From NCBI RefSeq assembly GCF_000004195.4, contig NC_030683.2, forward strand, positions 230,681-294,680: a stretch of 64,000 bases of DNA, written 5' to 3'. How positions within the stretch are numbered: position 1 is the stretch's first letter; each line of letters begins with the position of its first letter. Origin of the DNA: Xenopus tropicalis (taxonomy: Eukaryota; Chordata; Amphibia; Anura; Pipidae). Shown in pieces: positions 57,447 through 64,000 of the stretch. The notes beneath the pieces were generated by a model. The model was given only the letters and a program-made list of their open reading frames with translations, was not told where the DNA came from and ran no database searches. The position numbers and the translations under genes were made by a program.

Positions 57447-57955
57447 AGTTCTTGGGGGCAATCGGGGGCTGCTGTGGGTGCCAGGCTGGGGGAGGGCAGT
57501 TCTTGGGGGCAATCGGGGGCTGCTGGGGGTGCCAGGCTGGGGGAGGGCAGTTCTTGGGGGCAATCGGGGGCTGCTGTGGGTTCAAGGCTGGGGGAGGGCA
57601 GTTCTTGGGGGCAATCGGGGGCTGCTGTGGGTGCCAGGCTGGGGGAGGGCAGTTCTTGGGGGCAATCGGGGGCTGCTGGGGGTGCCAGGCTGGGGAGGGC
57701 AGTTCTTGGGGGCAATCGGGGGCTGCTGTGGGTTCAAGGCTGGGGGAGGGCAGTTCTTGGGGGCAATCGGGGCTGCTGGGGGTGCCAGGCTGGGGGAGGG
57801 CAGTTCTTGGGGGCAATCGGGGGCTGCTGTGGGTTCAAGGCTGGGGGAGGGCAGTTCTTGGGGGCAATCGGGGGCTGCTGGGGGGTGCCAGGCTGGGGGA
57901 GGGCAGTTCTTGGGGGCAATCGGGGGCTGCTGGGGGTGCCAGGCTGGGGGAGGGG
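57447..57955. repeat. 52-bp G-rich minisatellite, about 9.7 copies
   Basis: Unit core GGGCAGTTCTTGGGGGCAAT then CGGGGGCTGCTGTGGGTGCC. Three forms: TGCTGTGGGTGCC, TGCTGGGGGTGCC and TGCTGTGGGTTCA. Overlapping frames in all phases are artefacts. Confidence 0.95.
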
Positions 57956-58269
57956 GGGCCCATTGTATGCTCTGGTCACGCAGGCAGAAGGGATGCTAAT
58001 GCCCGGGGGGGGCTGGAAGGAGAAGCCGAGATACAGAGACGGGGGGGGGGGATTAGTGGGACATCTGGGAGGGGAGGCAGCGAGTGCAGGAATCTCAGTC
58101 TCACTAAAGCCGGGGAACCAGCTGCAGCTCTGACATTGTGCCAGGGAGCGGGCACCCTATGGGGGGCATGGGGCATCATCTCAGGCCATAAGGGGCCAAA
58201 CATTGTGCCAACTATGGGCATCTCCTAGGGAGCAGGAATGAGCCCAGAGACTGGCAAAGTCATGCCACA

Positions 58270-58330
58270 ATGCTGGTGAAGGCGGCGCTGTGCTTCTACA
58301 TATTGGTGCCCCTTGTGTGCCCACTGCAGG
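58270..58330 (+). CDS. Signal-peptide first exon of an unidentified gene
   Basis: The ATG at 58270 encodes MLVKAALCFYILVPLVCPLQ, a typical signal peptide, and meets a near-perfect donor CAGG|GTAAGT in phase 1. A phase-1 break right after a signal peptide is common for Ig-superfamily proteins, trypsin-type serine proteases and many secreted proteins. The next exon is not seen up to 64000 because the intron is filled by repeat arrays. In mammals MOXD2 lies near the T-cell-receptor beta and PRSS genes, so a V-gene leader or protease exon is conceivable, but nothing in 20 residues can decide it. Confidence 0.5.
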
Positions 58331-58489
58331 GTAAGTGTCTTCTTTATACCCCTGGGATATCCGCATTCTGTGGGCCCATTGGGATGTGCCAGCCAGTGTT
58401 TGTCGGTGTGTGCCAGGCATTAACCAGCGGTACCACCTGGCCAGTTCTAGTTAGTGTCTGTAGTCAGGCCACCCAGTGGCTGTATATGC

Positions 58490-60935
58490 AACTCAGTGCC
58501 AGTCAGTGCCAGTCAGTATGTGCAACCCAATGCCAGTCAGGCCACCCAGTGCCAGTCAGTATGTGTAACTCAATGCCAGTCAGTATGTGTAACTCAATGC
58601 CAGTTAGGCCACCCAGTTCCAGTCAGTATGTGTAACTCAATGCCATTTAGGCCACCCAGTGCCAGTCAGTATGTGTAACTCAGTGCCAGTCAGGCCACCC
58701 AGTGCCAGTCAGTATGTGTAACTCAGTGCCAGTCAGTATGTGTAACTCAGTGCCAGTCAGTATGTGTAACTCAGTGCCAGTCAGTATGTGTAACTCAGTG
58801 CCAGTCAGGCCACCCAGTGCCAGTCAGTATGTGTAACTCAGTGCCAGTCAGGCCACCCAGTGCCAGTCAGTATGTGTAACTCAGTGCCAGTCAGTATGTG
58901 TAACTCAATGCCAGTTAGGCCACCCAGTACCAGTCAGTATGTGTAACTCAGTGCCAGTCAGTATGTGTAACTCAATGCCAGTTAGGCCACCCAGTGCCAG
59001 TCAGTATGTGTAACTCAGTGCCAGTCAGTATGTGTAACTCAGTGCCAGTCAGTATGTGTAACTCAATGCCAGTCAGTATGTGTAACTCAGTGCCAGTCAG
59101 TATGTGTAACTCAGTGCCAGTCAGTATGTGTAACTCAATGCCAGTTAGGCCACCCAGTGCCAGTCAGTATGTGTAACTCAGTGCCAGTCAGTATGTGTAA
59201 CTCAATGCCAGTTAGGCCACCCAGTGCCAGTCAGTATGTGTAACTCAGTGCCAGTCAGTATGTGTAACTCAATGCCAGTTAGGCCACCCAGTGCCAGTCA
59301 GTATGTGTAACTCAGTGCCAGTCAGTATGTGTAACTCAGTGCCAGTCAGGTCACCCAGTGCCAGTCAGTATGTGTAACTCAGTGCCAGTCAGTATGTGTA
59401 ACTCAGTGCCAGTCAGTATGTGTAACTCAATGCCAGTCAGGCCACCCAGTACCAGTCAGTATGTGTAACTCAGTGCCAGTCAGTATGTGTAACTCAGTGC
59501 CAGTCAGTATGTGTAACTCAGTGCCAGTCAGGTCACCCAGTGCCAGTCAGGTCACCCAGTGCCAGTCAGTATGTGTAACTCAGTGCCAGTTAGGCCACCC
59601 AGTGCCAGTCAGTATGTGTAACTCAATGCCAGTTAGGCCACCCAGTGCCAGTCAGTATGTGTAACTCAGTGCCAGTTAGGCCACCCAGTGCCAGTCAGTA
59701 TGTGTAACTCAGTGCCAGTTAGGCCACCCAGTGCCAGTCAGTATGTGTAACTCAATGCCAGTCAGGTCACCCAGTGCCAGTCAGTATGTGTAACTCAATG
59801 CCAGTTAGGCCACCCAGTGCCAGTCAGTATGTGTAACTCAGTGCCAGTCAGTATGTGTAACTCAGTGCCAGTCAGGTCACCCAGTGCCAGTCAGGTCACC
59901 CAGTGCCAGTCAGTATGTGTAACTCAGTGCCAGTCAGTATGTGTAACTCAGTGCCAGTCAGGTCACCCAGTGCCAGTCAGTATGTGTAACTCAATGCCAG
60001 TTAGGCCACCCAGTGCCAGTCAGTATGTGTAACTCAGTGCCAGTTAGGCCACCCAGTGCCAGTCAGTATGTGTAACTCAGTGCCAGTTAGGCCACCAGTG
60101 CCAGTCAGTATGTGTAACTCAATGCCAGTCAGGTCACCCAGTGCCAGTCAGTATGTGTAACTCAATGCCAGTTAGGCCACCCAGTGCCAGTCAGTATGTG
60201 TAACTCAGTGCCAGTCAGTATGTGTAACTCAGTGCCAGTCAGGTCACCCAGTGCCAGTCAGGTCACCCAGTGCCAGTCAGTATGTGTAACTCAGTGCCAG
60301 TCAGGTCACCCAGTGCCAGTCAGGTCACCCAGTGCCAGTCAGGCCACCCAGTGCCAGTCAGTATGTGCAACTCAGTGCCAGTCAGGTCACCCAGTGCCAG
60401 TCAGTATGTGCAACTCAGTGCCAGTCAGTGGGTGTCAGTATGTGCAACTCAATGCCAGTTAGGCCACCCAGTGCCAGTCAGTATGTGCAACTCAGTGCCA
60501 GTCAGTATGTGTAACTCAGTGCCAGTAAGGCCACCCAGTGCCAGTCAGTATGTGTAACTCAGTGCCAGTAAGTATGTGTAACTCAATGCCAGTCAGGTCA
60601 CCCAATGCCAGTCAGGCCACCCAGTGCCAGTCAGGTCACCCAGTACCAGTCAGTATGTGTAACTCAGTGCCAGTCAGTATGTGTAACTCAGTGCCAGTAA
60701 GGCCACCCAGTGCCAGTCAGTATGTGTAACTCAGTGCCAGTCAGTATGTGTAACTCAATGCCAGTCAGGTCACCCAATGCCAGTCAGGCCACCCAGTGCC
60801 AGTCAGGTCACCCAGTACCAGTCAGTATGTGTAACTCAGTGCCAGGCAGGTCACCCAATGCCAGTCAGGCCACCCAGTGCCAGTCAGGTCACCAAATGCC
60901 AGTCATGTACAACTCAGTGCCAGTCAGTGTGTGCC
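58490..60935. repeat. Composite minisatellite of 24-bp and 19-bp units, about 110 units
   Basis: Two units share AGTGCCAGTCAG and then diverge: AGTGCCAGTCAGTATGTGTA plus ACTC (24 bp) and AGTGCCAGTCAGGCCACCC (19 bp). They are interleaved, giving larger repeating patterns (for example blocks at 59461-59700 and 59830-60060). Confidence 0.95.
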
Positions 60936-61224
60936 AGTTTGAATGTCTGTCAATATCAGTGTGTGCCAGTCTTTATATGCGAGTCTGTGCCAGTTGGTCT
61001 AGGCCCAAGTAGGTACTTGTATATGTGAATCAGGATGTGCCATTTTGTGCCCTACAGTATCATGCCCAGCTGGCAGATTGTGCCAATGGGGTTTAGGATT
61101 TGGGAAAGTCTAATTCTAAAAGATACCATCTTATTTCATACCCAACGTAGGGCATCAGTAAGGGCACCATCATCACTACCTACAGAATTGTGAGCACAAA
61201 TAGGCATCAGCAAACACTTTCCAA
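60936..61224. other. Spacer, nothing recognised
   Basis: Starts with decayed GTGCCAGT words trailing from the previous array, then unique AT-rich sequence. Confidence 0.5.
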
Positions 61225-61655
61225 ATACCCACACTGATACCCACATTTATGCCCACACTGATACCCACATTTATGCCCACACTGATACCCACATTTATGC
61301 CCACACTGATACCCACATTGATGCCCACACTGATACCTACACTGATACCCACACTGATACCCACATGGATGCCCACACTGATGCCCACACTGATACCAAC
61401 ACTGATACCCACACTGATACCCACACTGATACCTACACTGATACCCACACTGATACCCACACTGATACCCACACGGATGCCCACACTGATACCCACACGG
61501 ATGCCCACACTGATGCCCACACTGATACCAACACTGATGCCCACACTGATACCCACACTGATACCCACACTGATGCCCACACTGATACCAACACTGATGC
61601 CCACATTGATACCAACACTGATGCCCACATTGATACCCACACTGATGCCCAGGCA
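61225..61655. repeat. 12-bp repeat CACACTGATACC, about 36 copies
   Basis: Variants GATACC, GATGCC and TTTATGCC alternate, with a left-hand region where ACATTTATGCCC and ACACTGATACCC form a 24-bp doublet. Open frames on both strands encode only DAHTDTHT, LIPTLMPT or ISVGISVG strings. Confidence 0.96.
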
Positions 61656-61659
61656 TTTT

Positions 61660-64000
61660 GTTCCCCATAACCCCTGTTGGTTCTTCTTCTCTCCTACCAA
61701 CTCCCCCAGATCTGGGCTCTGTCCCCCATAACCTCCTGTTGGTTCTTCTTCTCTCCTACCAACTCCCCCAATCTGGGCTCTGTCCCTAACCTCCTGTTGG
61801 TTCTTCTTCTCTCCTACCAACTCCCCCAGATCTGGGCTCTGTCCCCCATAACCTCCTGTTGGTTCTTCTTCTCTCCTACCAACTCCCCCAGATCTGGGCT
61901 CTGTCCCCCATAACCTCCTGTTGGTTCTTCTTCTCTCCTACCAACTCCCCCAGATCTGGGCTCTGTCCCCCATAACCTCCTGTTGGTTCTTCTTCTCTCC
62001 TACCAACTCCCCCAGATCTGGGCTCTGTCCCCCATAACCTCCTGTTGGTTCTTCTTCTCTCCTACCAACTCCCCCAGATCTGGGCTCTGTCCCCCATAAC
62101 CTCCTGTTGGTTCTTCTTCTCTCCTACCAACACCCCCAGATCTGGGCTCTGTCCCCCATAACCCCTGTTGGTTCTTCTTCTCTCCTACCAACTCCCCCAG
62201 ATCTGGGCTCTGCCCCCATAACCCCTGTTGGTTCTTCTTCTCTCCTACCAACTCCCCCAGATCTGGGCTCTGCCCCCCATAACCCCTGTTGGTTCTTCTT
62301 CTCTCCTACCAACTCCCCCAGATCTGAGCTCTGTCCCTCATAACCCCTGTTGATTCTTCTCTCCTACCAACTCCCCCAGATCTGAGCTCCGTCCCTCATA
62401 ACCCCTGTTGGTTCTTCTTCTCTCCTACCAACTCCCCCAGATCTGGGCTCTGTCCCCCATAACCTCCTGTTGGTTCTTCTTCTCTCCTACCCACTCCCCC
62501 AGATCTGAGCTCTGTCCCCCATAACCTCCTGTTGGTTCTTCTTCTCTCCTACCAACTCCCCCAGATCTGAGCTCTGTCCCCCATAACCCCTGTTGGTTCT
62601 TCTTCTCTCCTACCAACTCCCCCAGATCTGAGCTCTGTCCCCCATAACCCCCTATTGGTTCTTCTTCTCTCCTACCAACTCCCCCAGATCTGGGCTCTGT
62701 CCCCCATAACCTCCTGTTGGTTCTTCTTCTCTCCTACCAACTCCCCCAGATCTGGGCTCTGTCCCCCATAACCTCCTGTTGGTTCTTCTTCTCTCCTACC
62801 AACTCCCCCAGATCTGGGCTCTGTCCCCCATAACCTCCTGTTGGTTCTTCTTCTCTCCTACCAACTCCCCCAGATCTGGGCTCTGTCCCCCATAACCTCC
62901 TGTTGGTTCTTCTTCTCTCCTACCAACACCCCCAGATCTGGGCTCTGTCCCCCATAACCCCTGTTGGTTCTTCTTCTCTCCTACCAACTCCCCCAGATCT
63001 GGGCTCTGCCCCCCATAACCCCTGTTGGTTCTTCTTCTCTCCTACCAACTCCCCCAGATCTGAGCTCTGTCCCTCATAACCCCTGTTGATTCTTCTCTCC
63101 TACCAACTCCCCCAGATCTGAGCTCCGTCCCTCATAACCCCTGTTGGTTCTTCTTCTCTCCTACCAACTCCCCCAGATCTGGGCTCTGTCCCCCATAACC
63201 TCCTGTTGGTTCTTCTTCTCTCCTACCAACTCCCCCAGATCTGAGCTCTGTCCCCCATAACCTCCTGTTGGTTCTTCTTCTCTCCTACCAACTCCCCCAG
63301 ATCTGGGCTCTGTCCCCCATAACCTCCTTGTTGGTTCTTCTTCTCTCCTACCAACTCCCCCAGATCTGGGCTCTGTCCCCCATAACCCCTGTTGGTTCTT
63401 CTTCTCTCCTACCTACTCCCCCAGATCTGAGCTCTGTCCCTCATAACCCCCTGTTGGTTCTTCTTCTCTCCTACCAACTCCCCCAGATCTGAGCTCTGTC
63501 CCCCATAACCTCCTGTTGGTTCTTTCTTCTCTCCTACCAACTCCCCCAGATCTGAGCTCTGTCCCCCATAACCTCCTGTTGGTTGCTCTTCTCTCCTACC
63601 AACTCCCCCAGATCTGAGCTCTGTCCCCCATAACCCCCTGTTGGTTGTTCTTCTCTCCTACCAACTCCCCCAGATCTGAGCTCTGTCCCCCATAACCTCC
63701 TGTTGGTTCTTCTTCTCTCCTACCAACTCCCCCAGATCTGAGCTCTGTCCCCCATAACCCCCTGTTGGTTGCTCTTCTCTCCTACCAACTCCCCCAGATC
63801 TGAGCTCTGTCCCCCATAACCTCCTGTTGGTTCTTCTTCTCTCCTACCAACTCCCCCAGATCTGAGCTCTGTCCCCCATAACCTCCTGTTGGTTCTTCTT
63901 ATCTCCTACCCACTCCCCCAGATCTGAGCTCTGTCCCCCATAACCTCCTGTTGGTTCTTCTTCTCTCCTACCAACTCCCCCAGATCTGAGCTCTGTCCCC
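61660..64000. repeat. 62-bp minisatellite, about 38 copies, running off the window end
   Basis: Unit words GTTGGTTCTTCTTCTCTCCT, ACCAACTCCCCCAGATCTGG, GCTCTGTCCCCCATAACC. Left copies mostly have GATCTGGG and right copies GATCTGAG. A block of about 740 bp (61.9-62.6 kb) closely resembles 62.8-63.2 kb, including the shorter GTTGATTCTTCTCTCC unit at 62349 and 63084, pointing to segmental duplication within the array. Confidence 0.97.

Noticed and set aside
11931..64000. CRISPR array
   Set aside because: The repeats are head-to-tail without unique spacers, unit-to-unit variation is of minisatellite type, there are no cas genes, and the DNA is vertebrate.

Overview
The window looks like vertebrate, almost certainly Xenopus, nuclear DNA. 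It has GT-AG introns, Xenopus-style dispersed repeats (for example the element at 1660-1862, the GGTTGCTA/TAGCAACC element at 5140, 21471 and 48950, and a CR1-type LINE tail at 45136), a vertebrate 5S rRNA gene copy and degenerate Ty3/gypsy and CR1 remnants. There are no bacterial-type operons. X. tropicalis versus X. laevis cannot be settled by eye.

The dominant feature is tandem repetition. About 22 separate minisatellite arrays, mostly with unrelated units of 12 to about 157 bp, cover roughly 37 kb (about 58%) of the window by my hand estimate. Nearly all long open frames (763 aa at 2675-4966, 657 aa at 28888-30861, 352 and 368 aa near 56-57 kb) are by-products of these arrays and are not annotated as genes. 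Several arrays carry telomere-like words (TTAGGG, CCCTAA, TAGGGTAGG), which together with the repeat density suggests a subtelomeric or otherwise minisatellite-prone setting.

Layout. 1-2.5 kb: nested MITE-like elements. 2.8-4.9 kb: 90-bp array. 5-9.1 kb: intergenic, no supported gene. 9.1-10.7 kb: array built from a CR1 reverse-transcriptase fragment; a second array of the same family lies at 24.4-26.1 kb. 11.9-15.4 kb: 46-bp array that stops just downstream of a minus-strand 5S rRNA gene (15458-15577). 16.0-17.3 kb: broken Ty3/gypsy element. 18.3-20.5 kb, 22.6-24.0 kb, 26.3-28.2 kb and 28.9-33.8 kb: further arrays. 35.9-43.0 kb: a small three-exon gene for an unrecognised secreted or GPI-anchored-looking protein of about 107 residues; its first intron is filled by 4.5 kb of TTAGGG-bearing repeat and its second by a 40-bp repeat. 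44.4-52.4 kb: twelve exons of a copper-dependent DBH-like monooxygenase, best called moxd2, with all copper ligands intact; its 3' terminal exon is not visible. 53-57.9 kb: more arrays. 58.27 kb: a signal-peptide exon opening another gene, whose first intron runs through arrays to the end of the window.

The protein-coding content is therefore one near-complete secretory-pathway enzyme gene, one small secreted-protein gene and the first exon of a third secreted or membrane protein gene, all on the plus strand. I saw no CRISPR array, prokaryotic defence system or other clearly new multi-gene system. The unusual biology here is the repeat landscape and the unrecognised small gene.
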